Assembly: GCA_019915015.1 (NCBI GenBank)
Contig: JAHBBC010000003.1
Location: 2,170,001-2,234,000, forward strand
Reading direction: 5' to 3'
Origin: Auriscalpium vulgare
Lineage: Eukaryota > Basidiomycota > Agaricomycetes > Russulales > Auriscalpiaceae
Length of the DNA stretch: 64,000 nt
This document shows positions 23,764-33,900 of the stretch, piece after piece. Position 1 is the first letter of the stretch; every line of letters begins with the position of its first letter. Made by a program: the position numbers and the translations under genes. The notes under the pieces are model-generated. The model searched no databases, was not told the DNA's origin, and worked only from the letters and a program-made list of their open reading frames with translations.

Positions 23764-24590
23764 GGGCTGCACCTGCGAGCTCGCGCCTATTAGCGCAGGG
23801 AATCTTGTAAGCCGACAGCGCGCGGCCTTCTGTGACGGATGCCAGGATACCAGCTTGAGCTTGAGCACTGAGATGAGTAGAGGAGAAATAGGCGCACCGT
23901 GAGGCTGTCTGCGCGATGCGAGTCCCCGAAAAGATGCGATCGTAGCGGTGGTAGTACAGCCAGCGCGTCTTGTTTCGTCGGGCCTCGGTTGATCATGCCG
24001 GTAAGAAGTGGAGACGACGAGAGGAAAGGAAGATGTACTCATGCATATATACTTATCCCAGCAGAGGGCACAGTACAGATGCAGGAGGCGAGGGATTCGT
24101 GATTTACATAAAGCGTCAACATCCGTCAACGTTCAACGTCCATCGCCACGGCCGTTTACCAGCAACACCGAAATTTCGTCGAAAAACAAGACTTAGTTGA
24201 TCGACACATGGCATGGAAGTTGGAAGGTGTCGCCTGCAGATCTAAGTGATACCAAGCACACGAACCTATATTCAATCAGCGCGTGTTCCGGTGATTGGGA
24301 TAAGCGACATGAATGTTCTGCGGGACCTAAGTACGACAAGCTAGCCGGAGGCAAGGACAGCGATGCTTTCTTTGTCCAACAAACTACCGCTGCATGTGCT
24401 TTGTGCAGCTGCAACTTGCGTGTCTTCTGCCAAGAGATAGTCACGGCTAGTGCATTAAACAATAACTGATTGGAGCAAGATACGCGAAGGGCAGCCAGGG
24501 AACGCAAGAGAACCGGGGAAAGGTGTTGCACTCAAGACATGAGGATGCCAAGCAAGATGTCTTCCGGCCATCACAAGCAGCGCCACACGT
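23764..24590. other. Intergenic region between adenosine kinase and ERG28
   Basis: About 830 bp between two convergent genes. On the minus strand an ATG at 23994-23996 opens 33 codons (starting INRGPTKQDALAVLPPLRS) that end at a GTGCGC donor; acceptors near 23854-23868 could join further codons running to the adenosine kinase 3' end. It might be a very small gene, but I recognise no family and could not fix the downstream frame. The rest, including an open frame at 24197-24469, looks non-coding. Confidence 0.35.
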
Positions 24591-25216
24591 TTACTTCTTG
24601 ACATAGAAGTCGTATTGAGCGATCATCCAAACGAGGGAGGTTGCTAAACCAATGGAGCAACCATGCATGAGTGAGTGAGCCATTGGGAAGCACATTGGCA
24701 CTGACACGCGACGATGACCGGGCTGAGAGCAGCGACGCTGGGCTTTGCGGTGCGGTAGATGAGGAGCTCTGAACCGAAGTGGGCAAAGGCAATTAGGTAG
24801 GTGAAGAGTGCCATGTCATAAACGCTGAGATGAGATGTCAGACACGACCAGAGCATGAACACGTCCGAGCGTACGTCTTGTCTTCGATATGGTACGCAGC
24901 GTAGTATCGCACGACGGCCGAGGTGAGGGTCCAGACGGCGAACGTGCGTGCCTGCAAGCTGGTGACTGGAAAAGGGGACGTTCAGACGGCTGAGAAGGGC
25001 GGAGAAGCGATATGCGGACCTGGCTCAGTAGTTGGGACCGCGCTGTAGATCTTCTTGGTGAGCTTGGTGGTGAGGAAGTTCTGGACGGTGTTGAAGATGG
25101 CGGTGACGGCGACGGCGAGCTGCCACTTGGGGAGGTTGCCGTCGAAGGGGGGGACGACTGTGCGGGTGCGTCAGGGCGTCGGCGGGGCCTGGGTGATAGA
25201 AAGACGTACAGGACAT
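24591..25216 (-). CDS. ERG28: Ergosterol biosynthesis scaffold protein Erg28
   Basis: Erg28 is a small ER membrane protein that tethers the sterol C-4 demethylation enzymes (Erg25, Erg26, Erg27). ATG at 25214-25216 begins a two-codon-plus-one-base exon (MS), and the GTACGT intron ends at CACAG before FVPPFDGNLPKWQLAVAV. Then come FNTVQNFLTTKLTKKIYS, the segment ARTFAVWTLTSAVVRYYAAY, LYDMALFTYLIAFAHFGSELLIYRT in overlapping pieces, and SPVIVA. The last intron uses a GTCAGT donor and TTTAG acceptor, giving TSLVWMIAQYDFYVKK and TAA at 24591-24593. The final KK resembles a dilysine ER-retention signal. Four hydrophobic segments fit the family. It shares a 133-bp promoter region with the next gene. 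Confidence 0.92.
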
Positions 25217-25349
25217 GTTGGGAGTGAGAGCGCGGTGTTGGGAGGCGGCGGTGGCCCAAAAGGGATGGGGGCAGAGCGCGGGTTCTGCCGCGCGCGTCGA
25301 GGCCGTCGGCTACTTTTGCGTCTCTCATGCAACGTCGACGACTCCCGCC
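25217..25349. promoter_or_regulatory. Short bidirectional promoter, ERG28 / large disordered protein
   Basis: Only 133 bp separate two divergent ATGs (25216 on the minus strand, 25350 on the plus strand). The two genes must share or overlap core promoter elements. No TATA box is obvious. Confidence 0.55.
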
Positions 25350-28300
25350 ATGGCGCTGTCGTCGCCGTCCTCAGTCCCCCCGCCTCTAGACACAGTCCCC
25401 TCCCCGCTCCTCGTCGCTCGTCCAGACTCAAGGGCCAGCAATGTCTCCGCCGCCAGCGCAGCCTCTCTCACCCGCCGCTCGCGCATTCGCGGTCGCACAA
25501 GGGCCCTCACCCTCACCAACCCGCGTCGCGGAAAGAGTTTGGGCCCGTCCTCAGCCGCCGAGGACGAGCGCATGCCCACCGCAGGAGATATGCTCGCGAC
25601 ACCCCCACTTCCCTCTGCCTCCTCCGGCGCGTCTCCCTTCCCGCCAGACACCCAGTCGCCTCTTCCCGAGCGGCCCCCGCGCTCCCCGCTGAGGTCCTCC
25701 AATGTCCCCTTGCATCCCGCCCCCGACCTCGAGGAGTATACGATCGCGGGTCCCAGCTCGCGCGCAGTGGATGATGCCGACGGCGCGAGACAGGCCCGCA
25801 GGATGCGCGTGGATACAGACGCTGCCAAGGTAAGCACCATCACACCAAGTCGCCATGCAATCTTCCTCTCTAACCCCTGCGTGCACCGCTCGCCAGAGAC
25901 GAACGCGGAAGCGTGGTTCCAGCGTGCCCCGCGACTACCGCTTGTCCATCCTCTCCCAGTCCTCCTCCCCAACCAGTCCGCTCTTTTCAAATCACGGCCC
26001 TATGCAAACAATGCCTCATTTCAAGTCTCTTCGCGATGCCCGGCAGCGCCTCCGCGAATCCTATCTCACTCAGAAGTCGGGGACGACGACTTCAGCCTAT
26101 CCACTGTCTTCTTCAACACTGTCAGGCACAGATGGTCCGCCCTCACCGCGTTCGCTCGCCGACTCGTTCCAGGACAAATTTGTATCGTCGGTTGATCCCG
26201 ACCACCCAGGGGACGACGACGAGCCATTCGACGTGGATGACGTTTCGTATCGTTTGCGCCTGCTGGTCAACAACAACTATTTTCTGCCGCCCGCCCACTT
26301 GAAGCCATCACCCTCCGAATTAGCGCCTGTCGTGAAGAAACCAGCAAAAGCCCCGGCCCCTACCTTCCTTGATCTCTTCCGCGTCGGCAAATCCAAGTCA
26401 AAACCAGGCACGCCCGATGCATCCCCCCTTGCTCCCCAGCCCCCCATCTTGCGCACGACGTCGGACTCCACAACAGCCTCCGGCTGGGTGCAGCGTCCCC
26501 ACGCTAATTCGTTGCCGCACAGTCCCATTTCCTCGCGTCCGCGCGCGCAGACGACCAGAGTTGCTGTGGTGCGGGAGACCTTGGATGATTTAGTCACCGC
26601 GGCGAAGCACGCCGAGCAGGACATCAAGGTCCGCGAGGAAGCGCAAGCACGGAAATTGGGTCAGGATGGCCAGAAAGAGAAGCCAGAGCCGCTCCTCGAT
26701 GTCATCGACCCAACGGACACTGTGGACCTTCCCCTGCCTTCAGAGGAGTCGCCCTTCGCTATCCAAACGTCTACTCTTCATGGCCTTGGAATCGAAGAGT
26801 CTGTCGGCGCGGCAGTGCTGGCCGAGCGACTTCCCCCTGGCAGTCCAGGCGTTTGGTCGCTTGACCCTGAAGAGGAAGCATGGCGGAAGGCATTGTTGCA
26901 GGAAGCTGTCGGACATTCGCTCAACAACTCGCTCGTTAGCTCCCCTTCGCCACAACCGCGCCGCACGGTGTCCGCGAGCCCTCTGTCACCGATGGGCTCT
27001 TCGTCGCGGGGCCACAGCACCGATCATTCTTCTGGCCCACGCCCGGGGCGCTCGCCTACGCCTAGCATCAAGCGAAACCTTGGTCAGCGCATCGTTCTTC
27101 ACGAAGACCAGGAAGCGGTCGCGTCTGCTGTGTTCTCGCTGCCGGTGTCACCAGCGGAGCAACTATTTCCTCCCGTTGCAAACGTGCCGCTACGCCAGGA
27201 GCGACGGAAGACCGCGCAGTTGCACCCTAGCCTTCCGCCAGAGCGCGCAGAGACACCCGCGACACCGCACCGACCGCTTGCTCCTCCCCCTCGGAAACAG
27301 ATCCCCGAGTTGCCGCAGCATTCGCCGTCTCACTCTGCTACACTTACTGCAGACGGGGCAGAGTCATTGGGCAGGAGCCATACCTCGCTGTCTTCCCGGA
27401 GCCTCCGCAAAGCGACTTCGTCGCCTTTGCTGCGTGAGCTGCATGAGAGCGCGATGCTTTCAGGCCGGAGCGCGGTGTCTATGACCCCGCCTCTGCTCCC
27501 CGCGGCGGCGTCGTCGACGCCACGGTACTCGGAGAGCATCTTTCACCTAAGCCATCGCCACATGGACAGCCTGACGAGTGGGTCGCGTTACTCGGGCGAC
27601 TCAGAGTTTGACTTGCACGTCGAGCCGGACCTGGCGGAGCAGACGCGCCCGTCATTCGCATCCACAGTCCCTACGCGGCCATCTGTGTCAGAGTACTCGC
27701 AGCCGTCGCCTACAGTGTCCGCGTTTAAGGATGCGCTGTATTACCAGGAGACATTCGGCCATTCGATGGAGGCAAGCACGAGCTTTGAAAGCACGGGAAC
27801 TGAGCACGGAAACAGGATGTCGAGTGCAAGCACGATGAGCCAGGGTTATCCGCCGTCTCGCCTGCCGCGTCATAACGCTATGTCCCCACCGCCGCGGACA
27901 TCCTCGTCGCTTGCCGCGCCTGTTCTGTCTCCTCCTCCGCGCTCATCTTCGTTCAGCGCCCGGACGCCTTTGCCGCCACTGGCGCAGTTCCTGGCGTCGT
28001 CGCCACGCCCGTCGCTATCCTCGTCCGACCCTGGTCATTCGCAGTTCGTGTCCGCCCTGGAACTCGACCCGGCGCAGGCGTCCGCCCTGGAGCTCCCGCA
28101 GTATCCCCTCGGCAACCGCCCGCAGCTCAGCGGGATGCTGATGATCCCTGCGCTCAGTAACGCTCCGGCGCCGGCGTCGCCAATCGAGTTCTTCGACCGC
28201 ATACAGATGGACCATTCGTTGGACGATTTGGAGTCGTCGTCAGACGAGAGCGGCTCGGAGGCGGACCGGGACTCGGTGTACACGGACGCCCGGGCGCGGG

Positions 28301-28710
28301 AGACGGACGCGTCGGGCCCCAGGACGCCATTCATGCCGGGGACTGCGTCGACGCCGTATGTCTCGCCCTCGGCGTCGACATCGTCGCACGAGTCGGAGCG
28401 ACGCTCGCCTATCGTTAACGTGCCCCCGCGGGCGATGTATTTCAAGGACACGGTCGGTGAGCAGACGCTATCGAATTACGATCTGCTGCAGTATACGCGA
28501 CCCGCGGACGGCGCGTCGACGTCGTCGACGGTGCCGCGGCTCGTCGACCGGCAGCTTGCGGCGGCGCGCGCGGCAGAGGCTGCCCTGAAACGGGACGGAC
28601 GGACGGCGTCGTTGCAGCGGCTGGACGGGCTGTTGATACAGCACATGGAGGCAGAGCGGGACACTCTAAGCCGGATCGCGCAAAGTGCGAAGGAGACGAC
28701 GCAGCCATAG
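25350..28710 (+). CDS. Large Ser/Pro-rich protein of unknown function
   Basis: Exon 1 (25350-25829, 160 codons) joins exon 2 (25897-28710) across a GTAAGC...CCAG intron in phase, giving 1097 residues. I do not recognise a domain. Almost the whole chain is Ser/Pro/Arg-rich and probably disordered, with many SP and TP sites that could be phosphorylated. A few segments look more ordered: DVDDVSYRLRLLVNNNYFL near residue 275, TFLDLFRVGKSKSKPG near 310, RVAVVRETLDDLVTAAKHAEQ near 385, and a C-terminal helix with RQLAAARAAEAALKRDG and LLIQHMEAERDTLSRI. These islands in a disordered chain suggest a scaffold or regulator, but no role is shown. Codon use is normal for the region and the frame is uninterrupted, so the gene is real. 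Confidence 0.8.
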
Positions 28711-29295
28711 ACATTGTACATCGGCAGTATTGGGTTTTTGAAGTACCGTTTCACAGCACCGATCTCGCGTTCACATCTATCTTCTATCTTTATCTTCACC
28801 TTTCACTGTCAGATATACCCCCCGCGGCTGGTGTTCACGTCCCGCCTTTTCATTCATCTAATCCGCATTTCACATCTCCCGCATGCATAGAACGCTAGTG
28901 TTGGCATCTGGATAGCATCGGCCTTTTTTATTTAGCCTTTTTATTGCCTTCCCCCGCTGCGACTTTGTGCGCCCAGCTCCCATCGCTCATTTCCCACCAC
29001 GTTCTTTCTGTCGCACGAGCATATGGCATGTAACGCAATTTTGGGTTTGTTTACGAGCAGAAATATTTTGATTAGCTCTGGCTGGCCGACACAGCTCGCA
29101 GCGAACACGCATTCCGAGTCCTTTGTACTGCAGACTCCAGAGTAGGTTGGGTTGTCCTCAGAGTCCAGCTCGCGACGAGGCCCGTCTCGAGGCGTCCGGG
29201 TTTTCACGGAGTGTGACGTGATGTGACCTGCTCGCTAGCCCGTCGTCACAACGCCCTCCAACGTCCCTCTTCACCACCTTCAGCAAACACACAAC
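28711..29295. other. Intergenic region upstream of COX4
   Basis: 585 bp holding the 3' region of the large disordered protein gene and the COX4 promoter. A T/C-rich tract is present around 28790-28960. No further gene is seen. Confidence 0.45.
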
Positions 29296-29907
29296 ATGTT
29301 GCAAGCTGCCCTGCGCACCGCGCGCCCCGCCACCCTCCGCCTGCGCACCGCGCGTCCCGCCCTGCGCACGCTCTCGACGACTGCGCTGCGCCGCTCCGAC
29401 GACGGCCACCACGTCGCGGCGCCCTCGGTCTACGGCGTCGGTGCGAAGCCCGGCGAGATCCCGACGGACGAGGTGCAGTCGACTGGCCTTGACCGCGTAC
29501 AGGTGCTTGGCAACCTGGCTGGCGTCGAGGTGTTCGACCTTGATTCACTCGATGCAAGCCGCATTGGCACGCTCGCCGACCCTATCAAAGTCTTCTCTGT
29601 CGTGCGTAGTCGTTCCGCTGCTGTGCGTGGTGAAATGAGGTGCTGATGGGTGGTGGGTAGGAGCCGGAGCGTATCGTCGGCTGCTCGGGCTCGCCAGCGG
29701 AGTCGCATGACTTGCACTGGTTCAATGTTTCCAAGGACAAGCCGTCGAGGTGCTTGGAGTGCGGTTCCGGTGAGTTTATTGACCTGTTGAGTGGATGCAC
29801 GGCGCTCATGTATGTCCGCCCCAGCTTACATCGTCGACTACCTGCCCGACGGCCCCGTTGTCGCGGAGGTCGCGCCTCAGGATGCCTCCGCGCATGCGCA
29901 CCACTGA
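29296..29907 (+). CDS. COX4: Cytochrome c oxidase subunit 4 (mammalian Vb homologue)
   Basis: This is a nuclear-encoded subunit of respiratory complex IV on the matrix side of the inner membrane. ATG at 29296-29298. The first about 35 residues are Arg/Ala/Leu/Thr-rich without acids, a clear mitochondrial presequence. The mature part has EVFDLDSLDASRIGTLADP and, after a GTGCGT...GTAG intron, ERIVGCSGSPAESHDLHWF. It continues to CLECGSAY across a second intron (GTGAGT...CCAG). The C-(x)n-C-x2-C arrangement is the structural zinc site of the family. The chain ends AHAHH with TGA at 29905-29907. Length is normal for fungal Cox4. The next gene upstream of the retrotransposon starts 166 bp later. 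Confidence 0.93.
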
Positions 29908-30073
29908 TTGGGAGGATAGCCGGCAGACTAGAAATACGCGTGTTGTCGTTCTGTAGTCTCCAAAGAAACCGACGTGCAGCTGCTTCTCTACGCCCGCGAC
30001 GTTGTGACTGCACTGCTTCTCGCCCGAGCTGAGGTTGAGGGTCCTGTGTTTCTACCTAACGCTCAGTCGACCG

Positions 30074-30514
30074 ATGATTGAAATAAGCACCGGCGGGAAC
30101 GCCCACGCCAAGAGGCACCAGTCCGCCACGGCGACTCAGCGGTCCGGACAGGTTGTAGTACACTGCGACTCCGATGAAGCCTGTCGCCTTTGACCACTTT
30201 TTCTTGTGCTCTTTCTAGGACCCTATGGAGTCCATCGAGATACTCGATAACGGAAGCCTCGCTTCGCTGCGGTCGGAGGCCGCCAACGGCTCACTGCTGA
30301 CGATACCTGCTCTCCGGGGCAAAGAGGACACGTCGGGTAGCAACGTGAGGCCCGAGGGCTTGTCAAGGGTACACACACGGCGAGCAGCAGCGCTCGTTCT
30401 TCACCACAGCTTTGGAATGCGAGTGAGTAATATCTTTCTCATCTCTGCATCTACATACTTACTAGCTGAGTAGAGGAAGGTTCTCTAGGGTCTCTAAAAA
30501 CGACGTCACCGGGC
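30074..30514 (+). pseudogene. Host gene of unknown function, 5' part, split by retrotransposon
   Basis: An ATG at 30074 opens 26 codons ending in RSGQ at a GTTGTA donor. The intron ends TTTCTAG at about 30219 and the frame continues in phase with DPMESIEILDNGSLASLR and so on. A second intron (30423-30465, GTGAGT...CTAG) joins to LSRGRFSRVSKNDVTG, where the retrotransposon begins at 30515. Past the element, after one copy of the CGGGC target repeat, the same phase stays open (see 39466-39831). Consistent phase over several exons and across the insertion suggests a real gene broken by the element. I do not recognise the protein. The weak first donor and the 43-nt intron are uncertainties. A second possible start is the ATG of MESIEIL. 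Confidence 0.45.
30510..30514. repeat. Target-site duplication, left copy (CGGGC)
   Basis: CGGGC directly before the 5' LTR is repeated directly after the 3' LTR at 39461-39465. A 5-bp duplication is typical of Ty3/gypsy integration. Confidence 0.9.
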
Positions 30515-30812
30515 TGTAACGCCCGCGCGCCGACTCACCTCAGTTCCCGCCGCTGACTCCTCGTTTCGGCAGGAGTTGCGTGTCCGCCTCCCGGCGGACT
30601 CGTTATCACCCGGAAATCAGTAGATTAGTAAGTAGTATACATAGCTAGCTACGTGTTTGTATCTAGCTAGACTCTCTTGAACCCGAACTTTCCCCCACTC
30701 TGTTCTGGTTTGACTGAACTCTCTTCCTTGCAACCCGTGTTCTAACAGCTACTCTCGAACATCTTCAAGCACACAAGCATCAAGATTAGCTCGAGAGGCC
30801 GTTAGTCTCACA
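30515..30812 (+). repeat. 5' LTR
   Basis: 298 bp, beginning TGTAACGCC and ending GTCTCACA. No difference from the 3' LTR at 39163-39460 was found by reading both through. It contains GTAGTATACATAGCTAGCTA, an AT-richer segment that could hold the promoter. Confidence 0.95.
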
Positions 30813-30936
30813 TTTTTTGAGTGTTTAGTTCGCTTTTTCTATTCTCTTTTCCCCAAACCCGTGTCGGACTGATCACCCGCACACGCTATCTATATTTTGA
30901 ACGTTCTTACTATTCTATCCTGCAGGTATTCTAGAC

Positions 30937-33900
30937 ATGTCGAAGCGTACTACGGCTTCCCAGAAGAAAGGTAAGTCAGTACAGTCAGTGCCCTCGGAGA
31001 CGACGCGCAAGCGCCTCCTGGAGGATGACCCGGAACTCGTGCGAGCGAAGGACGCTGCCGAGGAGAAGGGCGGAGTGAAAGAGGACAGCCATGTCCGCGC
31101 GCATCGCGCTGCGTCGACAGCTGGAGCCTCCTCCGTACGAGCGGAACGGTCGCACGGCACCGCCCAGTTGGCATCGCGCTGGGGTGTTGGCGACCGTGGG
31201 CCGACTCAGAGCGGCGGCCGCGTCACTCGCAGCTTCGCCAGTGTGCTGCGCGGCGGGTCGCCCGCTGCGGGCGTCGCTGTTACACGAGGCGCTGCCCCCA
31301 TCAGCACGAGGCGCCCGGCGTTACCTAAGCCGGCGCCGGGCTCGGGCACCCAGGGCCGGAACAAGCCCGTGTCAGCCCCGCGCGAGGCTGTGCAGCCTGC
31401 ACGCCAAAGCGCCGCGCCCGTCGCAATCGTACCTACGCAGGTAGGCGACACCGGAGCACACGAGAAGGGCGGCGAGGGAGACGTCCCCGCGCCCACGATG
31501 ATGACGGATACGGATGCGCAGAGCACCGACGTCGAGACCAATGCGTCGGAGCAGGTCGAGGAAGTCGAGCGCTACGAGCGCGACTTCGGAGCTAAAGTCA
31601 GCGTCGGGCGCTCGCGTCGTGTACCACAGTACAAGGTTAACACTGTCAATATAAAAGACCTTGATAATTCACAGTTCTTCCAGTCATGGTTTGACTTGTC
31701 GTTGGACAAGGACACGCTGGGTACAATCCCGAGTTCCTGGATACTGCCTGCTGCTGCAACTCAAGTTAAAATTGAGGAAGTCGAGCCCGACTTGAGCTCG
31801 TTGAGTGCGTCAGACCTGTCCACTGCGTCCGATAGCGGCGCTGACGCCGCGCTCGATTCGGGAGACATGGCGTGGAGCGACTCGGAGGAGGAAGCACAGC
31901 TCGAGGAGGCCATACGGCGCTCGAGGCTGCAGTCGATGGCGGTGATTGTCGAAGTGAAGGACGAAGAACCCCCTGCTGGTCCGTCCCTCGCAGCACGCGC
32001 CGCCGGTTCCAAATCCAAGGCGACCAAGTCGATGAAATCTGAGCCCAGGTCTAACGCGAGTACCGATTCGTATCGCACTAAAAAGCGAAAGGGTAAGAAA
32101 GTGGATCCGCAGGAGCGCGGACCAGAATACCTTTCGTTTATACGCGATTTCTCGAAGGCGCCTGCGGCGACACCGCCGCGACCGCAAGATTCGGTGCCTC
32201 GCTTTAACCAGCGTCCGGCGAACAAGTATGTCCGCGAAGAGTCGCAGGTGCCGGATGGTACTTGGTTCCATAAACCGCCTGCGAGGCAGACGTTCGGACG
32301 AAAATTGAGTGTAGTCTCGGAGGACGACAGTTCGTCTGATGACAGCAGTTACAACGGGCCAACGGAGTCGGACAGTAGTCGAGCTTCGAGTCCCGCACCT
32401 GGGGACAGGACACCACCGCCGCCGTCGCCACCACCTTCATCTTCATCGTCGGACTCGTCGAGCTCTAGCGACTCGAGCGAGGGCCATCGGAAAAAGAAGA
32501 AGAAGAGCCGCAAGGCCAAGAAAGAGGCCAAACGACGAGCGCGTAAGGCGAAGACGGCGCTGAAAGGAATACAAGTCAAGACGCCAGCGACGTATGAAGG
32601 TACTCCAGACCTGGACACGTTGGACCAATTCTGTTATGAATTTGAAACTTGGACCGAGCTGTATGAGCTCGATGACCAGCTGGCGGTCAAGTTGATTAAG
32701 AATTTCCTGTCGGGGACAGCAAGTCAGTTCTTCATGAAGCATGTCGCGAAGCGACGAGAAGAATGGACTATCCAGCTTATCTATGAGGGTCTATTCGACT
32801 ACTGTTTCCCGCAGGACTTCAAGCGCCGTCTGCGCGAGCAGCTTATGTCGTCGGTACAGGGCAAAGACAAAGTCCGCGATTTCGTGCGTGATCTCGAATC
32901 GCTTGCGACACGGTTCCCTGATGTAACACATCAGCAGCTCGTACAGATATTCTGGAAAGGTGTCCATCAGTATATACGGTTTGCTCTCATTGAGAAGGGA
33001 CTTAATCCTGAGAGCACCCCACTTCCCAAGCTAGTGAAGCATGCGTCACGTAGCGAAGCTGCACATGAGTCTCTGAAAGCAGAGAATGCTGACCGCGGAG
33101 GTACTTATTCAGTTCCCGGTCGACGCTGGGGACGATTCGCGACCCGCGCGAGCGGTCCCGAGGTGAACCATATGAAGCCAACTGCTGGACGCAGTGAGAG
33201 TAAGCCCAAGGATAAGCCTCGAGAGCGAGCACCCACCGACCGTCGCGAAGGGAGGTGGCGCTCAGCGCCGCGACCGCGAACTGAGAACCGCTGGGAACAG
33301 CCAAGGCTATCGCGCGAGGAGCAGAATCAGCTGCGCGCTGAAGGGAAGTGCTTCAATTGTAAAGAGACCGGTCATGAGGCGCGAAATTGTCCCAAGCGTC
33401 AGACCGCTCGAGCACCAAGAGGCGCGAGAGGCGTCCACACAGGCAGCGTGCGGCTCGCGGATGTCGATAAATTAGCTGACAGAGCCCGCGGGGTCGACAT
33501 CACTGTGAACTCTGTGAACATTACGGGATATCCATCGCCGGAGCCGGAAGGGTCAGAACTCGAGACGTCGAGCACTGAGGCCACTGCACGTTTCATCTGC
33601 GAGCTATTCCAGCGGTACTACGACCCAGATGAAGCGATGCGCGCTGGGCGCGAACCACACGAGCGGTTTACTGCGTTGTTTATGGGTGACGGATATGAAG
33701 TGACGGACTGGCTCACCGGCGAACGTGTCTATGACGTGATGGACGCAGACCTGGCAGAACCTGACACACTTGTGCACAAAGTGGTCAGACGAGGCATCCA
33801 GGATTTTCAGAACTGGCCCATACCTGTGCGTATTAAGGCCAAAGCACAGAAATATGTGTCTGATCGCGGATACCCCGGGCCGCTGTTAATACAAGTCCTG

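Noticed and set aside
26666..27484. Second long frame inside the large disordered protein gene
   Set aside because: It overlaps the longer frame in the same GC-rich exon and is Arg/Cys-rich, typical of a shadow frame.
31100..32400. Possible separate gag gene with frameshift to pol
   Set aside because: The frame is continuous from ATG 30937 through integrase, so no frameshift or stop suppression is needed.
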